A DNA stretch of 8,658 nucleotides from Pseudomonadota bacterium (lineage in GTDB: Bacteria; Pseudomonadota; Gammaproteobacteria; Enterobacterales; Enterobacteriaceae). The notes under the pieces are model-generated. The model did no database searches. It was given only the letters and a program-made list of their open reading frames with translations, and had not been told where the DNA came from. The stretch is from positions 1 to 8,658 of the forward strand of contig JAFACP010000065.1 in assembly GCA_023425455.1 (NCBI GenBank), in the 5' to 3' direction. Shown here in pieces: positions 1-6,429 of the stretch. The translations under genes were made by a program, and so were the position numbers. Position 1 is the stretch's first letter, and every line of letters begins with the position of its first letter.

Positions 1-2
1 CG

Positions 3-188
3 ACGCGAATTATGGATGCCGCGGCGGTGATGAGCGATGTCGGCCAGGACGCGGTACATTGCACGCTCAGTATCGGTATTGCCTGCGCCACCCGTGAGAC
101 GGGCAGCGTGACGGACTGGCTGCAGGCGGCCGACAGCGCCCTCTACCAGGCCAAGCGCGATGGCAAGAACAGAATATTCGCGCACTGA
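3..188 (+). CDS. C-terminal end of a GGDEF-domain protein (partial)
   Basis: The window opens inside a reading frame that runs for 61 codons to a TGA at 186-188. The peptide contains the late GGDEF-domain signatures: a short strand with SIGIA (about residues 23-27 of the visible part), then WLQAADSALYQAKRDGKNR, the usual closing helix of diguanylate cyclase domains (AD.ALY.AK..G.NR). The catalytic GGDEF loop and everything upstream lie outside the window, so activity cannot be judged. The family makes cyclic di-GMP from two GTP. In E. coli the GGDEF gene dgcF (yneF) lies beside uxaB, so this could be its positional counterpart, but the fragment is too short to assign the symbol. Identification as a GGDEF end is sure; the identity of the gene is not. 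Confidence 0.85.
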   Translation, partial: TRIMDAAAVMSDVGQDAVHCTLSIGIACATRETGSVTDWLQAADSALYQAKRDGKNRIFAH

Positions 189-212
189 CAATGTCTCTGT
201 TTAGGCTACGCT
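185..212 (+). promoter_or_regulatory. Possible sigma-70 promoter before the GAF-GGDEF gene
   Basis: CTGACA at 185-190 (5 of 6 to the -35 consensus) is followed after 16 bp by TACGCT at 207-212 (3 of 6 to the -10 consensus), about 30 bp before the start codon. It overlaps the stop codon of the preceding gene. The short gap between the two genes also allows readthrough from upstream, so an independent promoter is only a possibility. Confidence 0.3.
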
Positions 213-241
213 TTTAAGAAACCAGAGCGTCAGGAGAGGTT

Positions 242-1206
242 ATGAACGCACCGTTAATTCCGGCAAATGAAGCACAACGACTGGCCTCTTTACGAGATTC
301 CGGGCTGCCTGGCGTCGGGCATTGCCCGGCGCTGGATCGTCTGACCAGGCTGGCAAAACATGTTTTTCAGGTGCCGCTGGCGATGGTCAACATCGTTGAT
401 GAGCATACCCTTCACGTTCTCTCGCGCGACGGTGAACCGGTTAACCTCAGTCCGCGTCATTCGTCATTCTGTGGCCATGCCATTCTCGGCGATGCCGCGC
501 TGGTGGTGGAGGACGCGCGTCTCGACGCCCGCTTTGCGGATAATCCGCTGGTCGCCGGTCACCCTGGGATCCGTTTTTATGCCGGGATCCCGCTACGGCT
601 GCGGGACGGCGCCTGCGTCGGCACGCTGTGCGTGATGGGAAATACTCCGCGCAAGTTATCGACGGTTGAACTTTCGGTGTTAAGCGATCTTGGCGCGCTG
701 GCGGAAGATGAGTTTGCGGCAATCGGTGCCGCCACCACCGATGAGCTGACCGGCCTGTTTAATCGTCGCGGTTTTACCCAGCTTGTACACTTTGTGCTGT
801 CGGTCGCCAGGCGCCGGGCAGAGCCGCTCACGCTGGGCTGGCTCGATCTCGATCGCTTTAAAACCATCAACGACCGTTACGGACATGACGAGGGCGATAA
901 AGCGCTGAAAGCGATGGCCGGCCTGATGCGCGCCGCGTTCCGGGAAGCCGATCTGCTGGTGCGTTTCGGCGGCGATGAGTTTGCGGTCCTGTTTGCCGAC
1001 ACCGATGAGCAGGGGGCCTGGATCGCCATGAATATCTCGCCGAGCAGGTTGAAAGCTATAACGCCCGCAGGCTGCACCCCTGGTCATTACACTTCTCCTG
1101 GGGATTGAGTGAATTTGACCACAACGCCAATGATATGCAGCAGTGGCTGGAAAATGCGGATGAGAAAATGTATACCATGAAACGCCAGCGCGAGGCGGCA
1201 CGCTAA
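242..1206 (+). pseudogene. Frameshifted GAF-GGDEF diguanylate cyclase
   Basis: The ATG at 242 follows an AGGAGAGG ribosome site. The open frame gives 288 residues, but the last part after Gln257-Gly258 is out-of-frame sequence ending at 1106-1108. The frame starting one base earlier continues the GGDEF fold from there to TAA at 1204-1206 and supplies the missing C-terminal motifs (HFSWGLSEF and ENADEKMYTMKRQ). The switch falls in a run of five G at 1012-1016; one added G restores a 321-residue protein. In order: a GAF sensor domain (about 30-155, with NIVDE, SSFCGHAI and GTLCVMG), a linker with TDELTGLFNRRGF (166-178), and the cyclase domain with LDLDRFKTINDRYGHDEGD. GGDEF is intact at 243-247 and is preceded by an RxxD inhibitory site (READ, 234-237). 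As written, the product loses the last strands and helix of the cyclase domain and is probably inactive. A sequencing error in the G-run is the main alternative to a true lesion. Confidence 0.85.
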
Positions 1207-1233
1207 TATCAGAAAACGCTATGGATGGCGTCG

Positions 1234-1257
1234 TTGCGTTACGCAATTGTTAATTGC
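1234..1257. promoter_or_regulatory. Two overlapping dyads, candidate operator
   Basis: TTGCG-TTA-CGCAA (1234-1246) and GCAATT-GTT-AATTGC (1243-1257) are both perfect inverted repeats with 3-bp centres. They share the bases GCAA and their centres (1240 and 1250) are 10 bp apart, one helical turn. They sit between the end of the broken cyclase gene and the start of the acetyltransferase gene at 1287. The arrangement resembles a tandem dimeric regulator site. No regulator is recognised, and no T-run follows, so a terminator is unlikely. Confidence 0.35.
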
Positions 1258-1286
1258 AATCTGGGAGACTCATTTCAGGAAAAACA

Positions 1287-1814
1287 GTGAACGTCCCCAT
1301 GCGAATCGATCTCTTCACCCGGGAGGATATCCTCTCTCATCTTGATGCCCTGGCCGCTATTCTCGAAAACTGCGTTAACGGCGGCGCTTCCGTCAGCTTT
1401 ATGCTGCCTTTTAGCCGGCACAAGGCGCACGCCTTCTGGCGCGATATCGCGCAAAGCGTCGGGCGGGGCGAGCGCAGCGTCCTGGTCTGTTGCGATGAGC
1501 ACGGCGCGCTTATCGGCACCGTGCAACTGATCACCCACCAGCCAGAAAATCAGCCTCACCGGGCCGATGTGGCAAAACTGCTGGTACACGAAAACGCGCG
1601 GCGAAAAGGGGCCGCGCTGGCGCTGATGGAGGCGCTGGAGACCCAGGCCCGGGAGCAGGGAATTTCGCTGCTGGTGCTCGATACCGCGACCGGCAGCGGT
1701 GCTGAGCGCTTTTATCAGCGCGCCAGCTGGCAAAAGATCGGTGAGATACCTCGCTATGCCCTGATGCCGGACGGTGCGATGACCGCAACCTCGGTGTTTT
1801 ATAAGCTGTTGTGA
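1287..1814 (+). CDS. GNAT-family N-acetyltransferase
   Basis: A 175-residue cytoplasmic acetyl-CoA-dependent acetyltransferase of the GNAT fold. I start it at the GTG at 1287, because AGGAA at 1277-1281 sits 5 bp before it; an upstream in-frame TTG (1254) has no ribosome site and the ATG at 1299 is too far from it. Motif A is at about residues 95-125: VAKLLVHENARRKGAA, where R105-x-x-G108-x-A110 is the pyrophosphate-binding turn for acetyl-CoA. Motif B follows with LLVLDTATGSGAERFYQRASWQKIG (128-152), the usual strand, helix and FY..xGW-like segment. The substrate is unknown; the family acts on amines from proteins to aminoglycosides and small metabolites. It lies alone between the broken cyclase gene and uxaB, same strand, with its own upstream dyads. 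Family certain, function open. Confidence 0.85.
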   Translation: MNVPMRIDLFTREDILSHLDALAAILENCVNGGASVSFMLPFSRHKAHAFWRDIAQSVGRGERSVLVCCDEHGALIGTVQLITHQPENQPHRADVAKLLVHENARRKGAALALMEALETQAREQGISLLVLDTATGSGAERFYQRASWQKIGEIPRYALMPDGAMTATSVFYKLL

Positions 1815-1827
1815 TTTTTTTTCACAA
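1809..1827 (+). promoter_or_regulatory. TTGTGA/TCACAA dyad: weak CRP-like site
   Basis: TTGTGA (1809-1814) and TCACAA (1822-1827) form a perfect 6-bp inverted repeat around seven T. The arms match CRP half-sites, but the TGTGA-to-TCACA gap is 7 rather than the usual 6. The site overlaps the stop of the acetyltransferase gene and is about 105 bp before uxaB, a plausible place for catabolite control of hexuronate use. It could also fold as a poor hairpin. I favour neither reading strongly. Confidence 0.3.
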
Positions 1828-1871
1828 TCCCGTCATCCATTGATCAAAACAGGGGTCCTGGTCGAAAAGTT

Positions 1872-1891
1872 TTGGTAAGTTATTACACCAA
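1872..1891. promoter_or_regulatory. TTGGT/ACCAA dyad before uxaB, possible ExuR-type operator
   Basis: TTGGT (1872-1876) and ACCAA (1887-1891) are inverted arms separated by 10 bp, about 40 bp before the uxaB start. E. coli uxaB is repressed by ExuR, a GntR/FadR-type regulator whose sites are dyads with TTGGT and ACCAA arms. The known sites have a much shorter gap, so this is only a spaced variant or a chance resemblance. Confidence 0.3.
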
Positions 1892-1931
1892 TCTTATCAG
1901 GCTGTATGACTAATCATAAAGGACCTCCATT

Positions 1932-3383
1932 GTGAACACACTCAACCGTCGTGATTTTCCCGGTGCTCTCTACCCTGAACGTATCATCCAGTTTGGCGAG
2001 GGCAACTTCCTGCGCGCGTTTGTCGACTGGCAAATCGACCTGCTGAACGAACACACCGATCTGAACGCCGGGGTGGTGATTGTGCGTCCCATCGAAAGCG
2101 ATTTTCCGCCCTCATTAAGCACCCAGGATGGCCTGTATACCACCATCATTCGTGGTCTCAACGAGCAGGGCGAAGCGGTGAGCGACGCGCGTCTTATCCG
2201 CTCGGTGAACCGTGAAATCAGCGTCTACAGCCAGTACGATGAATTTCTGAAGCTGGCGCATAACCCGGATATGCGTTTTGTGTTCTCCAATACCACTGAA
2301 GCGGGGATCAGCTACCACGCCGGGGACGCGTTTGACGACGCGCCGGCGGTCAGCTACCCGGCCAAACTGACGCGTTTACTGTTTGAACGCTTCAGCCACT
2401 TTAACGGCGCGGCCGACAAAGGCTGGATCATTATTCCCTGCGAACTGATTGATTATAATGGCGAAGCGCTACATGAACTGGTGCTGCGTTACGCCCGGGA
2501 GTGGGCGCTGCCGGCCGCGTTTATCCAGTGGCTGAATGAGGCGAACAGCTTCTGCTCCACGCTGGTCGACCGGATTGTGACCGGCTACCCGCGCGATGAG
2601 GTGGCGGCGCTTGAGGCCGGACTGGGGTATCACGACGGTTTCCTTGATACCGCCGAGCACTTCTATCTGTTTGTGATCCAGGGGCCGAAATCGCTGGCCA
2701 GCGAGCTGCGTCTCGACAAATACCCGCTCAATGTCCTGATTGTCGACGACATCAAACCGTACAAGGAGCGTAAGGTTGCGATCCTCAACGGCGCACATAC
2801 CGCGCTGGTGCCGGTGGCATTCCAGGCCGGGCTGGATACGGTGGGCGACGCGATGAACGACGCGGAGATTTGCGCGTTTGTCGAAAAAGCCATCTATCAG
2901 GAGATTATTCCGGTTCTCGATCTGCCGCGCGATGAGCTGGAGTCGTTCGCCAGCGCCGTAACCGGTCGTTTCCGCAACCCTTATATTAAGCATCAGTTGC
3001 TCTCTATCGCGCTCAATGGCATGACGAAATACCGTACCCGTATTTTGCCTCAGCTGCTGGCCGGGCAGCAGGCTAACGGTCAACTGCCTGCCCGTCTGAC
3101 GTTTGCGCTGGCGGCACTGATCGCTTTTTACCGCGCAGAGCGCAACGGGGAAGGGTATCCGGTTCAGGATGACGCGCACTGGCTGGCACGTTATCAACAG
3201 CTGTGGGCGCAGCACGGTGACAAGCAGATCAGCACCTGCGAGCTGGTCACCGCCGTACTCAGCGTCACTGAGCACTGGGAGCAGGATCTGACGCAGGTTC
3301 GCGGTCTGGTCGACCAGGTGACGCGCGATCTCGATGCCATTCTGCTGCAGGGAATGCGCGCAGCGGTGAGAGGGCTCTGCTAA
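1932..3383 (+). CDS. uxaB: Tagaturonate reductase (altronate oxidoreductase)
   Basis: This 483-residue protein reads as an orthologue of E. coli UxaB, which has the same length. It reduces D-tagaturonate to D-altronate with NADH in galacturonate breakdown; altronate then goes through UxaA to KDG and the Entner-Doudoroff route. The N-terminal nucleotide-binding region starts at [14 protein letters not shown] (about 17-30). The mannitol-dehydrogenase/polyol family signature K-x4-N-x2-H is present at K281, N286 and H289. The start is GTG at 1932 with AAGGA about 8 bp upstream; the next residues ([11 protein letters not shown]) align with the E. coli N-terminus. No lesion is visible. It is a single-gene unit: its own leader carries two dyads, and a strong terminator follows the stop. 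Location next to a GGDEF gene on one side and tam further on matches E. coli. Confidence 0.97.
   Translation: MNTLNRRDFPGALYPERIIQFGEGNFLRAFVDWQIDLLNEHTDLNAGVVIVRPIESDFPPSLSTQDGLYTTIIRGLNEQGEAVSDARLIRSVNREISVYSQYDEFLKLAHNPDMRFVFSNTTEAGISYHAGDAFDDAPAVSYPAKLTRLLFERFSHFNGAADKGWIIIPCELIDYNGEALHELVLRYAREWALPAAFIQWLNEANSFCSTLVDRIVTGYPRDEVAALEAGLGYHDGFLDTAEHFYLFVIQGPKSLASELRLDKYPLNVLIVDDIKPYKERKVAILNGAHTALVPVAFQAGLDTVGDAMNDAEICAFVEKAIYQEIIPVLDLPRDELESFASAVTGRFRNPYIKHQLLSIALNGMTKYRTRILPQLLAGQQANGQLPARLTFALAALIAFYRAERNGEGYPVQDDAHWLARYQQLWAQHGDKQISTCELVTAVLSVTEHWEQDLTQVRGLVDQVTRDLDAILLQGMRAAVRGLC
3148..3155 (+). promoter_or_regulatory. KOPS octamer (GGGAAGGG)
   Basis: GGGAAGGG matches GGGNAGGG, the octamer that orients the FtsK DNA translocase. 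It lies within uxaB on the plus strand, pointing toward dif at 7524. A single octamer could occur by chance; the support comes from all three copies pointing the same way. Confidence 0.6.
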
Positions 3384-3391
3384 TCACCATG

Positions 3392-3418
3392 ACCCGGCGT
3401 AATGCCGGGTTTTTTTTT
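3392..3418 (+). terminator. Rho-independent terminator of uxaB
   Basis: ACCCGGC (3392-3398), a 5-nt loop (gtaat) and GCCGGGT (3404-3410) form a perfect 7-bp GC-rich stem followed by a run of T to 3418. It begins 8 bp after the uxaB stop codon. This is a textbook intrinsic terminator. Confidence 0.93.
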
Positions 3419-3454
3419 GTCTGTTATTAGTTACAACATACAACTGACCTTTAT

Positions 3455-3482
3455 AAAAAACCGCACCCTGTGACACCGTGCG
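3455..3482 (-). terminator. Intrinsic terminator of the minus-strand GNAT gene
   Basis: Read on the minus strand, CGCAC (3482-3478) pairs with GTGCG (3466-3462), with two further inner pairs after a GG/GG mismatch, and is followed by six T (complement of A at 3455-3460). It lies about 35 bp after the TAG of the gene at 3517-4071. Together with the uxaB terminator it separates two convergent units. Confidence 0.75.
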
Positions 3483-3516
3483 ATTTTCAGTCAGACAGGG
3501 AAGAGAGGGCGGTCGT

Positions 3517-4071
3517 CTACCGGGCATCGTCACGGGCATTCCACTCATCACGGGTGATTTCCCACAGCTCGGAGTCCAGGATGCCGCTCACATACGCTTT
3601 TTTCCCGGTGCGGATCAGCCGCATACCGCTACTGGCAGAGATACGCTGCGAACGGAGATTGGCGGCGGCTTTTGGCGCCCGCAGAACCGGCTTGTGCAAT
3701 GTGTTAAACCAGTAATCGGTGACCGCGACGCTGGCCTCACGCATATATCCTTTACCCTGCCATTCAGGGGTGAGCCAGAATCCACGGTTGTTATCTTCCA
3801 CATCGTACAGGCAGATTAAGCCCATCAGCTCCTCTGGCGCCTGGCGGCGGCGGATTGTCCAGAACCAGGCAATTCCTTTTTCAACATCCGGCAGCGCAAC
3901 GTTATTAACGTAATGCTCCGCCCCGTTATCCGGGTAGGGCCAGGGAACGGTGTCCACCATATAGCGAACGATCTCCCAGCGTGGATAGCGCTGCTGGATC
4001 TGCTGCGCGTCGTCTGCCTGAAGCGGTTTAAGCAGCAGACGTTCGGTGGTTAACGTGGGTACATGCCTCAT
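3517..4071 (-). CDS. RimJ/RimL-type GNAT N-acetyltransferase
   Basis: A 184-residue protein of the Acetyltransf_3 type. The opening TLTTERLLLKPLQADDAQQIQQ (residues 6-27) is the characteristic N-terminal strand and helix of the RimJ/RimL/YdaF group. The acetyl-CoA loop is FWLTPEWQGKGYMREA (98-113; Q105-G-K-G-Y-M), and N138 to S141 with the following SGMRLI correspond to the conserved N..S..v.ek.GF stretch. Members acetylate protein N-termini or small amines such as spermidine or antibiotics; the substrate here is unknown. AAGGAG lies 5 bp before the ATG at 4071, an ideal ribosome site. The gene is convergent with uxaB and divergent from the GNAT pair that starts at 4187, with a shared 115-bp promoter region. 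The frame is intact. Confidence 0.88.
   Translation of the reverse strand: MRHVPTLTTERLLLKPLQADDAQQIQQRYPRWEIVRYMVDTVPWPYPDNGAEHYVNNVALPDVEKGIAWFWTIRRRQAPEELMGLICLYDVEDNNRGFWLTPEWQGKGYMREASVAVTDYWFNTLHKPVLRAPKAAANLRSQRISASSGMRLIRTGKKAYVSGILDSELWEITRDEWNARDDAR
3932..3939 (+). promoter_or_regulatory. KOPS octamer (GGGTAGGG)
   Basis: GGGTAGGG on the plus strand, inside the minus-strand GNAT gene, points toward dif. It lies on the non-coding strand of its gene, so coding use on that strand alone does not explain it. Confidence 0.6.
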
Positions 4072-4186
4072 GCTATCTCCTTTTTTGAGCGTTATGCTTT
4101 GCTGTCTCTTCTGCTATGTTCATCTGTACCTCATTTATGCCAGCCTGTCGTTCATTCGGTAACTACCAATAATCACGGAGGAGAAG

Positions 4187-4660
4187 ATGACGTTAAGACT
4201 TGCCGTCCCCGAAGAGGCGGAAACGCTGTGGGCGATCCGCAACCGGGCTATACGCGCCGGATGCCGGAGCAGCTATGCCGCCGATGTGATTGCCCGCTGG
4301 ACGCCGGATGAGATGCCGGAAAGATACCGTCAGATGGTGATGGATCATCCTTTCTATGTGATTGACAATGCAGACGGTGTGCCGGTCTCGACGGGCTATC
4401 TTGATTTGTCCAGCCACAGCGTTGAGGCCATTTTTACCGTCCCCGAGGCGACCGGTAACGGGTACGCGGGGCGGATCATCGACGCGCTGAAGCAGGAAGC
4501 CCGCCGCCGTGGAATGGTGAAACTCACGCTGTCGTCCACGCCGAATGCGGAACATTTTTACCAACGCCTCGGCTTTATTTCTGTGGCGGAGAATCGTTAT
4601 CCCTCGGCAATGGCCGGGACGGATTTACGCTGTATTGATATGGTTAGCGACATAGAGTGA
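4187..4660 (+). CDS. GNAT-family N-acetyltransferase, first of a pair
   Basis: A 157-residue acetyl-CoA-dependent acetyltransferase with a very good ribosome site (GGAGGAG, 4177-4183) before the ATG. The N-terminal part begins LRLAVPEEAETLWAIRNRAI, a usual GNAT strand and helix. The cofactor loop is FTVPEATGNGYAGRII (83-98), with G90-N-G92 as the turn, followed by a basic helix (ALKQEARRRGM). KLTLSSTPNAEHFYQRLGF (112-130) is motif B with the FYQRLGF signature. The substrate cannot be told. The gene is divergent from the GNAT gene at 3517-4071 and only 7 bp ahead of the next GNAT gene on the same strand, so the two are likely one transcript. Confidence 0.88.
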   Translation: MTLRLAVPEEAETLWAIRNRAIRAGCRSSYAADVIARWTPDEMPERYRQMVMDHPFYVIDNADGVPVSTGYLDLSSHSVEAIFTVPEATGNGYAGRIIDALKQEARRRGMVKLTLSSTPNAEHFYQRLGFISVAENRYPSAMAGTDLRCIDMVSDIE

Positions 4661-4667
4661 GGCAGCG

Positions 4668-5108
4668 ATGAGCATTGTAGTACGTGCATTACAGGCCGCA
4701 GATTATCCCCAGTGGCGGCCGCTGTGGGAGGGGTATCTGGCGTTTTATGACACCACCCTCGATGACGCGACCACGGCGTCAGCCTGGGAAAGGGCGCTCA
4801 GTCCGGATTCATCGCTGTTCTGTCGGGTGGCTGAACGCGAGGGGCGGGTTATCGGCTTTGCGCTGTGCGTCCTGCATGAAGGCACCTGGTCCCCCGCACC
4901 GGTCTGTTATCTGGAGGACCTGTACGTCGATGCCGCCGCCCGCGGGGCAGGCACCGGACAGGCGTTGATCGATGCCCTGCTGGCCGAGGGCAGGCGTAAT
5001 GGCTGGGCAAGGCTCTATTGGGTGACGCGGCACAACAACCCCGCGCGTAAACTCTACGATCGCTTTGGCGCGTCCGACGATTACGTGCGTTATCGCATTC
5101 CCTGCTGA
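4668..5108 (+). CDS. GNAT-family N-acetyltransferase, second of a pair
   Basis: A 146-residue GNAT protein. YLEDLYVDAAARGAGTGQAL (81-100) is a classical motif A, with the turn R92-G-A-G-T-G97 for acetyl-CoA, followed by the ALLAEGRRNGWARLYWVTRHNN strand and helix. ARKLYDRFGA (126-135) is motif B. The N-terminus (VRALQAADYPQWRPLWEGYLAFY) is typical of this GNAT branch. The ATG at 4668 comes 7 bp after the stop of the upstream acetyltransferase, with GAGG in the gap. The two paralogues are too different to be a recent duplication. It converges on tam, with 60 bp between the stop codons and no clear terminator there. Substrate unknown. Confidence 0.88.
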   Translation: MSIVVRALQAADYPQWRPLWEGYLAFYDTTLDDATTASAWERALSPDSSLFCRVAEREGRVIGFALCVLHEGTWSPAPVCYLEDLYVDAAARGAGTGQALIDALLAEGRRNGWARLYWVTRHNNPARKLYDRFGASDDYVRYRIPC

Positions 5109-5168
5109 AAGCTAAAAGCCGGGCAAAACCTGTGGCGCCAGGGTCGCGGTGGGCTTCTGATAAACCGT

Positions 5169-5765
5169 TTACGGCAGCCGTCTGGCGACCATAAACAGTC
5201 GCGGAAATGCCAGCAGTATCTGCCCGTTTTCCTGCAGCGGATACTGTTCTTCCAGCAGCGCATGGTAGCGCTTCAGGTAGTTTTTCTGCTCACTCTCCGT
5301 TAACTCCTGCAGCCACGGGCGCAGGCCTGTCGCGCTTACCCAGTCAATAATGGCCTGATGTGAACTCATTCTGTGGTAATAGGTCGTCCGCCAGATATCC
5401 ACCTCGCAGCCCACTTCCGTCAAAATATCGTAATAGGCATGCACACCCGGCAGCGCGTCACGTCCCCGATCCGGATAGCCCTGCTCATAAGCCACTTCCC
5501 GCATCGCAACATGCGACGGCTCAAGCCGGTTATCAGGCATCTGAATTGCCAGCACGCCGTTGAGCTGCAGCAGTGAAACGAGATGAGGCAGCAGATCGTA
5601 ATGATCCGGGATCCACTGTAGCGATGCATTGGCATAGATGAGGCTGAGCGGCTGGCCGGGCTTGTACTGGCGAATATCTGCCTCCACAAAATGACAATCC
5701 GGCAAGGTGCTGCGGGCCTGCTCAAGCCCGTATTGCAGGTAAAGAGAAGGGTTCCAGTCGGCCAT
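5169..5765 (-). pseudogene. tam: Trans-aconitate 2-methyltransferase with internal deletion
   Basis: The 198-residue frame is plainly Tam: it starts [12 protein letters not shown] and from [12 protein letters not shown] (21-32) to the end it follows E. coli Tam (252 residues), including [47 protein letters not shown] and LTESEQ. Tam transfers a methyl group from SAM to trans-aconitate, a by-product that inhibits aconitase. About 54 residues are missing between Tyr12 and LEQARS, without loss of frame. The missing part contains SAM-binding motif I (DLGCGPGN in E. coli) and the following strand, so the protein cannot bind SAM in the normal way and is very probably inactive. The start is sound: GGAG lies 8 bp before the ATG at 5765, and the first 12 codons are conserved. 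The deletion probably arose between short similar tracts near GAGC. It could be annotated as a CDS because the frame is open. Confidence 0.88.
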
Positions 5766-6082
5766 TTTTGCATCTCCGGTTTGCAGTGTTCAGCAAGAAT
5801 AGCACAGGCAGATCGCCGCGCGGCGTGACAACACAAACTGCAAACTGTTGGCCAGAGGCTGACAATAACGGCGTTTTTGCCAGCCTGAGCGCCCGGCTGT
5901 CGGTGAGCAAAAGGTTCTGCACGCTCTGGATGCGTAAACTCATGGCTTTATCTCGCAGCAGGAACGCTCATGACCCATCTGACCATCAGCGCTTACGGGG
6001 CCGACCCGGACGCGCAGCGGCTATCACCCGCGACGCGCACGACAGCTACGAGCGTTAATCCCGCCTCGTCATAAACGGGTTT
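5766..6082. other. Gene-free stretch between tam and the hip operators
   Basis: Between the tam start and the first HipB operator no convincing gene, RNA or repeat is seen. One plus-strand frame stays open until 6058, and a second frame holds a short patch (about 5905-5965) with protein-like composition, but neither has a full ribosome site, a domain or a recognisable match. It may be decayed coding DNA. In E. coli this interval holds the lsr operon; I could not match any piece of it to an Lsr protein. Confidence 0.5.
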
Positions 6083-6100
6083 TATCCCTTGTAGGGGATA
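6083..6100. promoter_or_regulatory. HipB operator 1
   Basis: TATCC (6083-6087), 8 bp, GGATA (6096-6100): an exact match to TATCC-N8-GGATA, the dyad bound by the HipB dimer in E. coli. It lies upstream of the putative -35 element. Confidence 0.9.
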
Positions 6101-6104
6101 GACG

Positions 6105-6133
6105 TTGACTTATCCCTTACAGGGGATAATACT
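6105..6133 (+). promoter_or_regulatory. Predicted hipBA promoter
   Basis: TTGACT (6105-6110) is a 5-of-6 -35 element; 17 bp on is AATACT (6128-6133), a 4-of-6 -10 element. HipB operator 2 fills the spacer, and operators 1 and 3 flank the promoter, so bound HipB would block RNA polymerase. A shifted -10 (GATAAT, 6125-6130) is better in sequence but leaves only a 14-bp spacer. Confidence 0.6.
6111..6128. promoter_or_regulatory. HipB operator 2
   Basis: TATCC (6111-6115), 8 bp, GGATA (6124-6128), exact consensus. It starts 28 bp after operator 1 and lies within the promoter spacer. Confidence 0.9.
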
Positions 6134-6138
6134 TGCGT

Positions 6139-6156
6139 TATCCCTTTGAGCGGATA
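6139..6156. promoter_or_regulatory. HipB operator 3
   Basis: TATCC (6139-6143), 8 bp, GGATA (6152-6156), exact consensus, again 28 bp after the previous one. It ends 12 bp before the hipB start and would cover the transcription start. Confidence 0.9.
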
Positions 6157-6168
6157 AAACCGGTGGTG

Positions 6169-6429
6169 ATGATGAATACTCCTGTGATCTACAGTCCACA
6201 GCAGCTGGCAAACGCCATGAAGCTGGTCCGGCAAAAGCATGGCTGGACGCAAAGCGAGCTGGCGAAAAAAATCGGCATTAAACAGGCCACGATCTCGAAT
6301 TTTGAAAATAATCCCGATAACAGCACCCTGACCACCTTTTTCAGGATCCTGCAGTCGCTCGACATGTCGGTCGCGCTGTTCGAGGTCAAAAGCGGGGATA
6401 ACCGCGCGCAACAGGATCTGGACTGGTAA
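6169..6429 (+). CDS. hipB: HipB antitoxin / autorepressor
   Basis: An 86-residue Xre-type DNA-binding protein that in E. coli binds and restrains the HipA kinase and represses the hip operon as a dimer. I start it at the first of two ATG codons (6169, 6172), because E. coli HipB also begins MM and has 88 residues; an upstream TTG (6133) would run through operator 3. The ribosome site is weak. The helix-turn-helix is TQSELAKKIGIKQATISNFEN (27-47), nearly identical to the E. coli one, and the TLTTFFRILQSLDMSVALFE segment forms the dimer beta lid. The C-terminal tail ends in Trp86, matching the E. coli Trp88 that contacts HipA. The stop overlaps the hipA ATG by one base. The gene looks intact while its partner is truncated, so it may persist only as a DNA-binding regulator. 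Confidence 0.95.
   Translation: MMNTPVIYSPQQLANAMKLVRQKHGWTQSELAKKIGIKQATISNFENNPDNSTLTTFFRILQSLDMSVALFEVKSGDNRAQQDLDW

Noticed and set aside
2469..3275. Long 268-codon minus-strand frame inside uxaB
   Set aside because: It is the antisense of a conserved gene, has no domain or ribosome site, and arises from the GC-rich codon use of uxaB.
3469..3481. GTGACACCGTGCG as a MatP (matS) site
   Set aside because: The right half differs from GTCAC at three positions, and the bases are part of the minus-strand terminator stem. I found no good matS site in the window.
5109..5168. Terminator between the GNAT pair and tam
   Set aside because: AAGCC/GGCTT arms and a TGGCGCCA centre exist, but the pairing is poor and there is no T-run on either strand.
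5420..5836. Minus-strand frame extending upstream of tam
   Set aside because: It is out of frame with tam, is arginine- and cysteine-rich, and its upstream part has no homology; it does not restore the missing Tam residues.
6133..6168. Earlier TTG start for hipB (98 residues)
   Set aside because: It would translate HipB operator 3 and has no ribosome site; E. coli HipB starts at MM, matching 6169.
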